A stretch of 64,000 nucleotides of DNA, taken from Guadua angustifolia (lineage: Eukaryota; Streptophyta; Magnoliopsida; Poales; Poaceae). The stretch covers positions 12,627,161-12,691,160 of the forward strand of contig CM070517.1 of assembly GCA_036346375.1 (NCBI GenBank). The letters run 5' to 3'. Positions within the stretch are counted from its first letter, which is position 1. Each line of letters opens with the position of its first letter. Positions 46,012 through 56,201 of the stretch are shown here, one piece after another. The translations under genes were made by a program, and so were the position numbers. The notes under the pieces were generated by a model that saw nothing but the letters and a program-made list of their open reading frames with translations, was not told where the DNA came from and did no database searches.

Positions 46012-46217
46012 TCTGGGTACCCGTGTCCGACCTGAAAATCTGGGTATTTATTGGGTATCTGCTGTCCCATATCCGAAACAAAAGTATCCGGGTAATTACC
46101 CGTATCCGACCCAACCAAAAAATACCCGTATCCGTATCTGAATTTTCGGGTAAAATTTTCATCGGATCCGGATATGGGTCGGGTATTACCCGACCCATTT
46201 TCACCCCTGGGCACCAG

Positions 46218-47841
46218 CGAGTCAATGACTGAAGTAGCAGCCTGTTCACACAAGACGATTATGAGCAGCGACTTGGGTTATAAGTAAGGTAATTGATTAA
46301 TCACTCCACCTTTTCAACTATTTTGGTCAATGGAGGATCTTCTTGAGGAGACGCTCAGGAGCAAAGAATGACTTTGCATGTCCGCAACCCGTGTTTCGCC
46401 GTTCCTCCAAGAGTCCGCCGAATCACGCCGTGAAGGATCTCATAGCATCCGAGCGATCGATTTAATGTCACCTGGTCAGAAGCCCTTGACAATGACACTC
46501 AGCGATGCTTCATAGATGGCTGGGGTGATGGCGACGTCGACCTCCCCGATCGAGGAGAATATGCTGCCTCCTGCTCTTGAGATGCTTCGACCTCGCTGGG
46601 AGTTATGACAAGCGCCGCGTCCTCCATGGACAACCCCACCCCAGCAGAGGCTGAGCCTGATGCATGCCCACCAACTCGAGCTGGCTCGTCATCCAGGTCA
46701 GTGGAACCTTCGAGTGGCTCACTGTGCTCGTCGCGCTCAACCTCCTGAAAAGGTAAAAGCAGTTAAGCCACGATGTATGCCCCAGTACGGCAGCAGTGGT
46801 AAGTAGTTGATACATACCTCTGGTCGAGGATTGGCTAGAGAGTAAGCCTCTACACCGCAGGGGCCAGGATATGACCCATGGAAAATTTTGCTCAATCGAG
46901 AGAAATATTTGCATCTAACAAAATTGTTAGTCAGTAAAGCGGTTCATCAGCAACCAGTCATGGCAAAGAGAAAGAACGATAAAAGAGTCAGTGCCATTTA
47001 CCTTCAGAGCTATCTCTGGTCGCATCATCGACCCCAGAGTACTCCCAGGCCAGATGATCCTGGCATTTCAGTGGACTCGATTGTCGCATCAAGAAGTCTC
47101 GAGCAACATGCCACCCAGAGAGACCCCTCTTTCTCAGCTCCTCGATTTTTTCGATGTAGAGCGCGTTCCACGCCGTCGATGGAGGGACTTTCATCCAAAG
47201 ATCAGTAGAGATCGAGAAAAAAGGTTGATAAGACAAAGGAAAATTAACTATGTCCGGCGAGGTGATATAGAACCACCGTTTCTTCTAGTCCGATTGCCAA
47301 GAAGAAGTCACTGGCACGGGAATATATACACTGGCAGCACTGCTGTGAAGATGAAAGCCAGTGCCCCCAATGACGTCATTTTTTGTTGGCCTCTTCAGGT
47401 GATAGATTGATGAAATAGATTGAGGCTAGGCTTAATGCCCAGAAAGGCCTCACAAAGGTGAGCAAAAACGGTAAGCATTGTAATGGAATTGGGGCTCAGG
47501 TGAAAAAGCTGGATTCCATAGAAATCCAAAATGGCCAACAGAAAAACAGAAGAGGGAAAGCTAAGGCCACAACGTCAGAAAGATTCAAAAACTACAATCT
47601 CGTCCTCATCTTTAGGAGTCAGATAGTCCTCACCGATAGAAGGCCTCCAATGGAAGAACTCTCGAGGAGGGACGAGGCCCCCCTTTTCTAGCTCCGCGAG
47701 ACGCTTCTCCGTCATAATGGATGTCTACCATACTTGCTGATAAGTCTCGTCGCAGAAGATTGGCCCCTCGACAGGCGTCGCCGCATCCTCCCTCTTCGGC
47801 TGCGCGGTAGCCTTTGGGATGGCGGAGGAACCAGAAGCCAT
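46218..47841 (-). pseudogene. Third Tat accessory gene, PF04195-like, upstream part
   Basis: ATG at 47841 (MASGSSAIPKATAQPK). A TAG occurs in ETYQQVW. The sense continues LVPPREFFHWRPSIGEDYL, DEDEIVVFESF, then LLAILDFYGIQLFHLSPNSI, VFAHLCEAFLGIKPS, and ELRKRGLSGWHVARDFLMRQ, SPLKCQDHLAWEYSGVDDA. The N-terminal domain is the same as in the Tat-3 gene and its VxRDFxxRxxSPL block is shared, though sequence identity is low. Introns are visible: donor GTAAATGG (~47000) with acceptor TTTTGTTAG (~46920), and donor GTATGTATC (~46818) with acceptor CTTTTCAG (~46747). The final exon seen reads EHSEPLEGSTDLDDEPARVG. It is cut by the hAT insertion at 46217 and probably continues at 31794. Confidence 0.7.
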
Positions 47842-47969
47842 TGGCGCAAAATAAGGAAGTGGAAATTTCTCAAGGTGCAGAGACGCAAAGGCTCAAAGAG
47901 ACAAGATAGCAGCTTCGAGAGGAAGTCTGAGGACGAAGGTATAAAACAGCTATAATTCCAAATCCGGAG

Positions 47970-47976
47970 ATTTATA
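47970..47976 (-). promoter_or_regulatory. TATA box of third accessory gene
   Basis: Minus strand GGCTTATAAATCTCCGG, ~129 bp upstream of the ATG at 47841. Confidence 0.55.
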
Positions 47977-48368
47977 AGCCAAAAGGTGTCCAGGCACAAC
48001 GGTTCGTTTCCCACCGTACGGCACGTCGATTGCCAAAAAAAGTGGAATATGGCGCCGTATTCGCCGGGACGTGAGCAATAAATGCTCCAACTGCTCAACG
48101 TTCAGAATTTCTAATGACGGTTCCAACTCCGCTCAGAGTTGGGTTGACTGGTCAACACCAAGCATCGTAAGGCTACCCTAAGCATTCGAGCTAGGCTTAC
48201 CGTAGGGCGCTCGACCCCGCACAACCTACTCGATACTTAGCGATTCCTAACTTGCTCGAAGTGTTCGACCATAAGCAGGCGAGGCATTGCTCAACCAAAC
48301 TGAGCTTGGTAGTCATCGACCAAGCACTCAGTTGCCTTGAGGAGTGAGCTTAGAGTTGTGTGCCCTTA
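47977..48368. other. Flank of third accessory gene, no gene seen
   Basis: Probably 3' internal or LTR sequence of the Tat element that owned the accessory gene. I could not find a polypurine tract or LTR start. It ends at the TTA target site of the Harbinger-like element and continues at 51575-51699. Confidence 0.4.
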
Positions 48369-50034
48369 GACCATCTCCAAGGGCCTCCCGTCCCTCGTCC
48401 CGTCCCCTTCGCGATGGGAAAACGGAAGCGGGAGGGGATTCGCAGCGCCTCCAACGCACGCCCGTCTGCGCGGAGAAGCTGTGGAGAGAGAGAGGTTCCC
48501 CACGGGTGCTGTTTCGCGTTCTGCCGCCTTCTCCCACAAGCAACAAGGCGCAACGAACCAACTTTCACAAGATCCGCCGACTGGGAAATCGCCAAGGCGT
48601 TGGGGAGCGAGCAGGGGAGCTGCGCCACACCCGCGGAGAGGAGGACGGCCAGAGGGTACTGACGGCTTGAGGTATGGCATCCGAGCACCGCTGCAGCTTT
48701 TCAGCCTCGATGGATTTAGGGTTGTTCAATACATGGGGAAATCCCAGTTTCTGGTGAATTGATGGAGATTGTGGAATCTAGCTGGTTAGTTAAAAGAAAT
48801 CATGTTGAAGCTGGTTAGTTCTATGATGCAATTAGTTCCTCATTTGTTCTTTCATGTCTGTAGGAAGACTTGATGAGGGTGCAGTTAGAAGCAACATTCA
48901 TGCCAAAACAGCTGATAGAGTAATATGTTCTTTATTACTGTAATATGTTCTTTGCTTAACATATTTCCTTTGTAGGTAATGAATCTTAAGGCAGAGCTTC
49001 CAAAACATTGAAATTACTGCAAATGAGGTGAGTCTGTTAGGATGTCAGAGTCTAAACCTGATTTTTCTGCTCTGATGTAACTTTGGCTTTGTCTCTAATA
49101 GTGATCTGTAAGATAGGAAATGCTTGCGGTGTATTTGGCTCAAACCCTGCAACTATTGTACTGCTGTGGAGTCTCTTATATGGCTGAATTCGATGTGCAG
49201 TGTACATTTTCTCTTAGACCTGTTGTACACAAACTTACACAAGAAAAAAACAAGACTGATCAAGCAAGTGTCTGTTGGTGGCCATCCCTGAAAATTTTAT
49301 CTTATCTTGTTGTAAGTTTGAGGTATGGGTAGCTCACCAACCTTGCAGCTGGTAGTTGGTCTGTTGGTGTTAATTTGAATTGAGACCTCTTAATTGAAGT
49401 ATCATAGCTATTTACAATTCCTTTGGTAATTATGTGTGGTACATGAGTTTTTATGGTTCAAGAAGCAAATATTCTTGCTTCACTTGCACCTGGAGGAACT
49501 GCTAACTTCGAGTTTAATTCCTCTCCTTTTAAGCAGTCATCTGCCACCTATTTTTTCTGTAATTGTTTAAGGAGCAAGTGCCAATCTGAAAAGAACTGAA
49601 AGGTCAAATTTTGTCGGCTTCTTCACAAAGGTAGTTGTCTTTGTCTTCTCAGATTTCTAAGATTATGGGCAAAGTAGCTTGAACGCAAACTTTCTGATCT
49701 TTCAAGAGGAAAACATTGAAAGTGAGTTGAATTTGGAACAGATCAGAAGGTGATTATCAGTTGAATTTGGTAGGTAACACTCAAGTAACAAATAGTCATT
49801 ACTTGTTTCCCTCTTGACAGATCAGAAGGTGTTCAGTTGAAATTCACTTTCAGGAGATGTGTAGTTATGTAGGGTTCAGTTGAAATTCACCAGACATACA
49901 GGGTGAGGAATTTGAGGAGATGGTGTTCAGTTCAAATTGTCTTCCGTGTTATGATTTCTATTTTTTATCTCATTCATTGATTATCTTTATTTTGATCCTT
50001 GATGAAGCAGCCATGAAGGATAGAGTTTGGTCTG

Positions 50035-50138
50035 ATGGTTGTGTATTATGGCAAGCGAGGTGATAAGCATCATGCTCGTGCAACATTTGAGAACATGAGA
50101 TCAAGCGGAATAGAGCCAAATACGTTTGTGTTTACAAG
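50035..50138 (+). pseudogene. PPR protein exon fragment (PPR4-like)
   Basis: Reads MVVYYGKRGDKHHARA then TFENMRSSGIEPNTFVFT and stops at a donor, AAG|GTAGGTGC (50139). This is one pentatricopeptide repeat. The wording is close to what I recall of plant PPR4-type proteins (organelle RNA splicing factors), but that identification is from memory. Upstream sense in the same frame extends a few codons only. It is a captured piece, not a gene. Confidence 0.7.
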
Positions 50139-50494
50139 GTAGGTGCATTTTTCTGCTATTTGACAATCTTTTGTTGCTTTCTTTCCCATGATAGACAAAC
50201 TGATGTAGGATAAAATGCTAAGCAAGAGGCATTGTGTACATAAAGATTGCACGTGGAAAATGTTTCTGCACGATTACCAGCATGAGAAGGTGACTGGAAG
50301 AAACCTTAGCAATGAACCTACCCAGAAATGTCGTAGATGGTCATTTCAATGCTGGCATATTTAGATACAAAGGCAGGTAGTTCTTATTGTCACATCTGGC
50401 AGAAAGCCCTGCAGATATAGTGTGTTGCAGTCATAATCCTTTCATTACCTTCATTACTCAACCCCAGCAGCTCTGATGTGGAGGTCAAGTCCTC

Positions 50495-50592
50495 GAGATG
50501 TTGGGATGTGGACTGTTCATGTTGAAATTGTAAAACCTGATGCTTCTGGTGGCTCGGATTCGGCGCTGGCGATACCTGATCCAAACAAGTAA
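50495..50592 (+). pseudogene. Unrecognised short exon-like frame in Harbinger element
   Basis: Reads MWTVHVEIVKPDASGGSD then SALAIPDPNK and a TAA. Its codon pattern and clean stop look like the end of a real gene, but I do not recognise it. It may be another captured piece. Inverted copies of ACACGATTGTCTCTGTG lie downstream (50678 and ~50758). Confidence 0.25.
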
Positions 50593-51112
50593 CAACAGGT
50601 TGTGTGTGGCTTTGTGTTTTTTAGCCGGATTCTATGTAAAATTCGATTAATTGATTCTATGTAAATTGATTCAAAGACACGATTGTCTCTGTGTTTTAAT
50701 AAATTGATTCTATGTAAAATTTGATATATCAAATGAGGACTGCGTACTCAATGAAGTCACAGAGACAATCGTTCATATTTCTTGCCTGGAGTTGTCTCAC
50801 TTCAGTGCCGACTTGGGACTAGTTTACCATTTTTTTAATTATGAAATTATCTTTATGTAGTACTCCTCTGGTCTCAAATTGTAACATCACGAAAAATTTG
50901 AGAACATGGAAAACTGAATTTTCATAGCAATGTCAGAATTTTTATAATTTAATTATCGAAGATAAAAATCTGAAAATTTTACATAAGCATTATTAGCTCG
51001 AATCAATTTGAAAAAAAAAATTCAAAAATAAATAAAATCATTTGGACACAATTTAACTTCTTTATTGCACACAATTTAACTTGTTTATTGAACATAGATT
51101 ACACTCGCATTA

Positions 51113-51337
51113 AACACCGTGGCCGTACATGGGGGAGGAAGCGAAGTAATCACCATATAGCCGAGCCGCCCCTTCAACGTGACCTCGGTCGATCACCGCA
51201 TGGTCTGGAACCGATCCCCGTCGACGATTGGTACCTCGCGCTTGCATCTCCTCCTCCTCTGCGATTGCTAAGAGAAGGCAGTCCTCATCATCAGCAAAGG
51301 ATTGTTCATCACTTGAGGAAGAATTGAACTGACTCAT
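51113..51337 (-). pseudogene. Harbinger-type transposase, N-terminal remnant
   Basis: Starts MSQFNSSSSDEQSFADDED, followed by LLLAIAEEEEMQARGTNRR and RGHVEGAARLYGDYFASS, then ends within a few codons. This acidic N-terminus with the R-x-Y-x-D-Y-F block matches the start of grass PIF/Harbinger transposase genes. The whole DDE domain is missing. It lies 235 bp inside the right end of the element. Confidence 0.65.
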
Positions 51338-51699
51338 TGTGATGTTGGCAATGTGTTGTGGGTGACTAAACCTAATGAATACCCCTCAATATATAGAATT
51401 GCTGGGTTGGATGAGAGGGGAGGAGGAAAAGTTAGGTATTTCTGGGAAGGGAAGGGAGTGCTAAAGGGAATCTGTTGGAGTGCATTGCTGGGAAGGGAAT
51501 GGAATCTGGGAAGGGATTCCCTTCAGGGCCTGGGAAGGGAATGAAACCCTGGGAAACCCTTGGAGATGGTCTTACGGCCTATTATGAGGGGGAGCTGGTT
51601 TGTGTATTATGTATTATATGTCTTCTTTTAGTTTTTTCTTTCTTTTGTTTTGCTCTGGGTGTTTATTGGGTTTATTCTCTAAAGTTATAAGTTTACTTC

Positions 51700-52480
51700 T
51701 GAAGGTATCGGGATGTCGCCTAGAGGGGGGGGGGCGAATAGGTGTTACAAAAAAATTTAACACTAACTAAACCACAGCGGAAACAATCCATTCGGACTGT
51801 CCGAGTGGTTCAAACAGTTTGATGTTTTGTTCGGATAGTGCGAGAGTTACAGAGCGAAAGATGCAAAAAGTAAATCTAGGTTATTTAGAGGAAATCACCT
51901 GCACCAAATAGGGTCAGGTAGCCTAGAATACCTGTAGGAGATGAATAACCAACAATATCCTTCACACAAGTCAAATCTCCACTTGAATCACCAAGATTTT
52001 AATCAACCACAACAAGGGTGAAGAGGAAATCCAAGAATCGAAAACGGCTCAAAGATTTTATCCCGAAGTTTGGATCCTTGAGGGGATCCTATGTCTCTGT
52101 TAAGGCGGCACTAAGCCGGGGTCTCTTTCAACCCTAATCCTCATGGCGTTGCACAAAGCACTCTTCGATTTCACTATCTTAAATCCTTTCCTTCCGGAGG
52201 TGGATTCAACCTTCACAAACTTCCGGAAGCTCACCACACAAAGCTTGAAAGTTCACCGGCAACTCCTAGCCGTCTAGGAGTCATCAACCTCCAAGAATAA
52301 TAGATCGGTGAGAAATTCACAAGAGAATGAAATCCGGTGCTCAAGATGGATCTTAGTAAGCTTCAAGCTCTTCAAATCTCGCTTGTCTCTCCTTCTAATG
52401 AATCCAACCACAAAGCTCAAAAGGGGAGAAGTTAGGGCTCAAGGAGGAAGAACAAGGAGCAGTTGAATGGTTAGAGTGAG
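51700..52480 (-). mobile_element. SIRE-type copia 3' LTR, distal part
   Basis: The plus strand begins TGAAGGTATCGGGATGTCGC with AGAGGGGGG...CGAATAGG. The LTR runs to 52480, is split by a chromovirus (52481-59214 plus a 5-bp duplication) and resumes at 59220. Joined length ~1445 bp. Left flank ACTTC. CGGACTGTCCGA-type palindromes lie at 51790-51840. Confidence 0.8.
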
Positions 52481-53620
52481 GGATGAGGACATCACTCATA
52501 TGCATACGCCCGAGACTCCTCTAGTTGTGATGCAAGGACCCATCACAAGAGCACGAGCACGGCAATTGAATCAACAGGTGAGCTCGTTCCTAAGTGCCTG
52601 TGTATATACTTGTGAGGATGGTATGCTACCTAATGATATTATTGATTATATTGTACTTAGGAACTTTGGAGAGGATCATGAAGGCCTTGGGAACCAGCAA
52701 GGGCCAGGAGGGAGGCAAGGAGGGCGTCCAAGTCAAGTTGGAGTCCCAATTCATCTCGGAGTCGGAGCCCCAATTCAACTCGGAGTCGACTACCTCGGCC
52801 ACCAGGAGCAGTGTTCACTAAAATCGTCGTCCAGGCCACAAACGGACTCCGATTTCAATGATCCATATATGTATCGAAAGCTAAGGAGACAACCTATCCA
52901 ATGGAACCAGTTTCAGGTCAATTGGACTTCGGAGTCAACAATAATATGCAAAACAATCCAGAACACTTTTTCAGTCCGAGTTCGAGTCCAGTTCGGCCTC
53001 AGCAACAGCACTGAATTTAAAGTACCATAACTTTTGATTCCGGAGGGCTCTGGAGACCCATGAGTACACGTTTGAAAGATCTCAGAGTCTACTTTCCAGA
53101 GGATCTGGCCTCACCTCAAAATTCCTTCAGATGCGTCCGGAAAATGATAAAAACAAAATGTTGCTTTTTCAGTCTGAGTCAAACTCTAGTCAAAGTAGGT
53201 TTGGTGTTTTCAATTTGAGTTGTATTAGATCTCCAATGCTATGGACGACCCCTCCTGCTCCCCTAGTATAAATAACCACCCTAACCCTTATCTAGGACTT
53301 GGGTTTTGCTTAGATCAATTCTGTCTTTCAAACAGTATCGCCGTTCATTCGGTTTGTGAGACCCCAACTCGTGTGCTTAATATAATTCGCAATTTCAGAT
53401 TGCTTCTTCTATGTTTTTGCTTGTGTTCTCGATTCGCATGCAGGGATAAGCCTTCTTGGTGAGGTTGACCGTGTTTGTGCATGGTTGATAACCAACGGAA
53501 CCGTGGTGTAGCGATTGCTGGGTTCGGATCGGTTCTGATCGGAAGCCGGATCGTCAACGTCGAGTCTCCACCAATCGACTTACCTCTACCTGTCGGAAGA
53601 TCGGGCCACCGTGCGCATCA
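52481..53620 (+). mobile_element. 5' LTR of chromovirus
   Basis: Begins GGATGAGGACATCAC (the other copy has TGATGAGG) and ends CACCGTGCGCATCA. TATA box TATAAATA at 53267-53274. It contains the same ~115-codon frame as the 3' LTR because the integrase C-terminus is encoded in the LTR. Confidence 0.9.
53267..53274 (+). promoter_or_regulatory. TATA box of chromovirus LTR
   Basis: CCTAGTATAAATAACCACC. The identical sequence occurs at 58861-58868 in the 3' LTR. Confidence 0.65.
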
Positions 53621-53621
53621 A

Positions 53622-53637
53622 GTGGTATCGAGCCTCG
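53622..53637 (+). other. Primer-binding site, initiator-Met type (imperfect)
   Basis: GTGGTATCGAGCCTCGG follows the LTR end. It resembles the TGGTATCAGAGC site complementary to initiator tRNA-Met but lacks two bases after TGGTATC. The leader 53640-54877 shows no gene. Confidence 0.55.
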
Positions 53638-54877
53638 GTTTCCGTCAGTATCATTGTATCCCTTTGTTTTGTTTTGCCATCGTCCTAGAGTCCAGAAAAA
53701 CTGCCCCACAAAAAGTTCATCATCAATTCCGCTGTCCTACAACTCTTTGAGCCTTGCAATTTTGTTTTCAGTATCATATTGTTGAGTATTGATCCATAGT
53801 CATCGTCTTGTTGTTGGTTTGAGGTCGCGATTCTAGTTGCTAATTGTCCCTGTCCGTTGCCCTAGTTCTTGTTTTGCATCAATTATCATCCCATCGTCGC
53901 CAACCCTAGAACCAAACCGAATTCTACTCGGTTGGCTCTTGCCGCTGCTTTGCATTATAAAAACCTATTCCGAAAACCCTAGATAGGTTACGAGCCGCCT
54001 TGTGTCAATTGCCCTGCACCGCTGGCCATCCTTTTTTACCCGCAAACCTAATCCTATTCTAGCCTAACCGGGAGAAAGATCTGAATTCGCGAGCAATTCC
54101 AGATTGTGCAGTGTTCACTAAAACTGGCATAACTTTTGCATACGAACTCCGATTTGGGTCTACTTTTTTTTGTTTCGAAGAGGATGACGACGCGCATTTG
54201 AAAATTCCACATGTATTTAGACCTGTGCAATTTTTGACCCTAAAAAAAAACCTCTAAGACTGAGTTTCAGCGCCCGGAAGTTTGCTGTCCTGTTTTGTCA
54301 ATTCTTTCGGGCATCGGTTTCCTGTCGTCTGTTGCTTCAAATTGTGAGATTTTTGTTTCTCCTCTGAGTTAAGAGGTATATATTTGTGTTAGAAAAAAAA
54401 AGAAGTGAAAAAAATAAGAGGTGAGAAAGAGCCAAACCGGCAAAAAAACAGAGAGAAGAGAAAGAGAAGTAGAAAATCAGAATTGCTTGCATCCTTTGAG
54501 TCCTTTGTGCTTTGATATATCCCTTGCTAGGTTGAACTAGTTCTAGGAGCACGCTTAGGCTAGCAACTGTGACAAGAACTTTGAATCTTTATTTAGCTTT
54601 GCTAACTGTTTTCGAAATTTGCTAATCCTTGCTACTATACTTTGCCTTCCAAGCTCCACCTTTCTTCCGATCGATTCAGTTCAATTCGCAATCGCTACAC
54701 TCAAGCTTATCACGGTATCACGAACCATCGCCGGTTGTACCACCTGTTGCATTGGTAAGAACACTTGTAAGAGCGTGGTAAGACGCTTGAGAGTGAGTGA
54801 AACCACCTTCGCCAAAGTAGTTGATAGGATTATACCACCGGTTGTTTTTGTTTCTTTTGTCTTTCTTTCAACTAACA

Positions 54878-56122
54878 ATGGCAGGTAATGAGGAAGATGA
54901 GTGTGTTACACGGAATGAGCTTAACAACGCTACAATGACATCAACGCAAACATCGCAAGGATCGCCAAGATAACGACCAAAGATTGGAGAGGATAGAGCG
55001 GCGCCGCCAATCTTCTTACCAAAGTTGGAAAATTTTGAGAGACAAACCTCCCCAATGGAGCTCGCAGAGTGGAAGATCAAGAAGAGTCTGTCATGGAGAT
55101 GATGTGGATGGAGAGGGCCACGATGCCTTTTGCCATCTGGCCACTGTACGTGATGTGCGACAACAACAACGCTGAATAACAACCGTCAAGGTATGGGAGG
55201 TAACAATTTTAATCCTCGTAATGGTCGTGGACATGATGATTCTTTTGCTATGGTTAAATTTACCATACCATCTTTTTCTGGTACTTATGGTGCTGAAATT
55301 TACTTAGATTGGGAAATGACAGTTGAACAAAAATTTAACTCCCATCTTGTTCCTGAGATACATAGAGTTAGACAAGCTACTAGTGAGTTTAAAGATTTTG
55401 CTATCATTTGGTGGAATGAAATAGTAAATGCTGGATTAGCACCTGATACGTGGGATAAATTAAAACAAGCCATGCGTAGAAGATTTGTTCCTCCTTCTTA
55501 TAAACGTGATATGCGCAAGAAATTGCAACGCTTAAATCAAAATAATAAATCTGTTGAGGAGTACTACCAAGAGCTACAAATAGGCATGTTGCGTTGTGAG
55601 GTAGTTGAGGATGAGGAGGATAAGATGGCTCGTTTTTATGGGGGTTTACGGCACGAGATTCAGGACATAATTGATTACAAAGAATATAATTCTATCAATA
55701 GATTGTTCCAGCTTGCTATGTTGGTAGAAAAAGAATTGCAGGGAAAACAACAAAGGCTAAGGAGCAATTTCGACAACATACCCACACCAAAGACGACGCC
55801 GGGGACAACCAAATCAGCGCCACCCCTTTCTGTTCGGTCTGCTGCCCCCTCCATGAGTAGGGCGCGTTCAGTAGCACCATCACCGCCATCACGAGTACCC
55901 GAGGTGAGTAAATCTAACCATGTGCAGGCACCAACAAAGAGTTCTTCATCGGTGGCTTCCACGGGTCGAACAACGGAAATTGTGTGCCACCGATGCAAGG
56001 ATTGGCCATGTCATGAAGGATTGCCCAAGTCGTCGAGCGTACATTGCAAATGTAAGAAGGTGGGTACATTAGTGCTAGTGATGTTGAGGATGAATATGCT
56101 CTTGCAGCTAACCTTGCGATAA
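54878..56122 (+). pseudogene. gag: Chromovirus gag
   Basis: ATG at 54878 (MAGNEEDECVTRNELNNA) stops after ~32 codons. The main frame is open 55193-56122: VKFTIPSFSGTYGAEIYLDW, FKDFAIIWWNEIVNAG, AMRRRFVPPSYKRDMRKKLQ, SVEEYYQELQIGMLRCEV, ARFYGGLRHEIQDII. The zinc knuckle near 55980 (CHRCK) is broken by a one-base shift. The capsid blocks fit CRM/Reina chromoviruses. Confidence 0.85.
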
Positions 56123-56201
56123 TGAGGATGACCATGAGACGGGCGACGATGATGAGGAAATTTTAGGGACCGCTGCCACCAAGAATTATAGGACAATCAT
56201 T

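Larger units (their letters stand above)
31795..46209. mobile_element. Non-autonomous hAT element carrying a host gene fragment, split by a Tat element
   Basis: Ends TAGGGGCGAAAACGGGTCGG (31795) and CCGACCCATTTTCACCCCTG (46209) are inverted repeats of ~23 bp. The flanks are GACACCAG (31787-31794) and GGCACCAG (46210-46217), an 8-bp duplication with one mismatch. Both subterminal regions (31800-31990 and 46017-46205) are packed with CGGGTA/TACCCG words. Without the nested Tat element it is ~1.8 kb and codes for no transposase. It carries a uS15 gene fragment at 32752-33108. Confidence 0.85.
48369..51571. mobile_element. PIF/Harbinger-like element with captured PPR gene fragment
   Basis: Ends GACCATCTCCAAGGG and CCCTTGGAGATGGTC are perfect 15-bp inverted repeats, flanked by TTA on both sides (48366-48368 and 51572-51574), the 3-bp duplication of PIF/Harbinger. 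Inside are the N-terminus of a Harbinger-type transposase (51113-51337, minus) and a PPR exon (50035-50138, plus). The rest, 48370-50030 and 50140-51110, is GC-rich at the left end and otherwise AT-rich. It has splice-like signals (TTTGTAGGTAATG at ~48970) but no frame I can name. Length 3.2 kb, non-autonomous. Confidence 0.8.

Noticed and set aside
50860..51080. Stowaway-like start (TACTCCTCTGGTCTCAAATTG)
   Set aside because: Resembles the CTCCCTCCGT end of Stowaway MITEs, but no matching right end or TA duplication was found.
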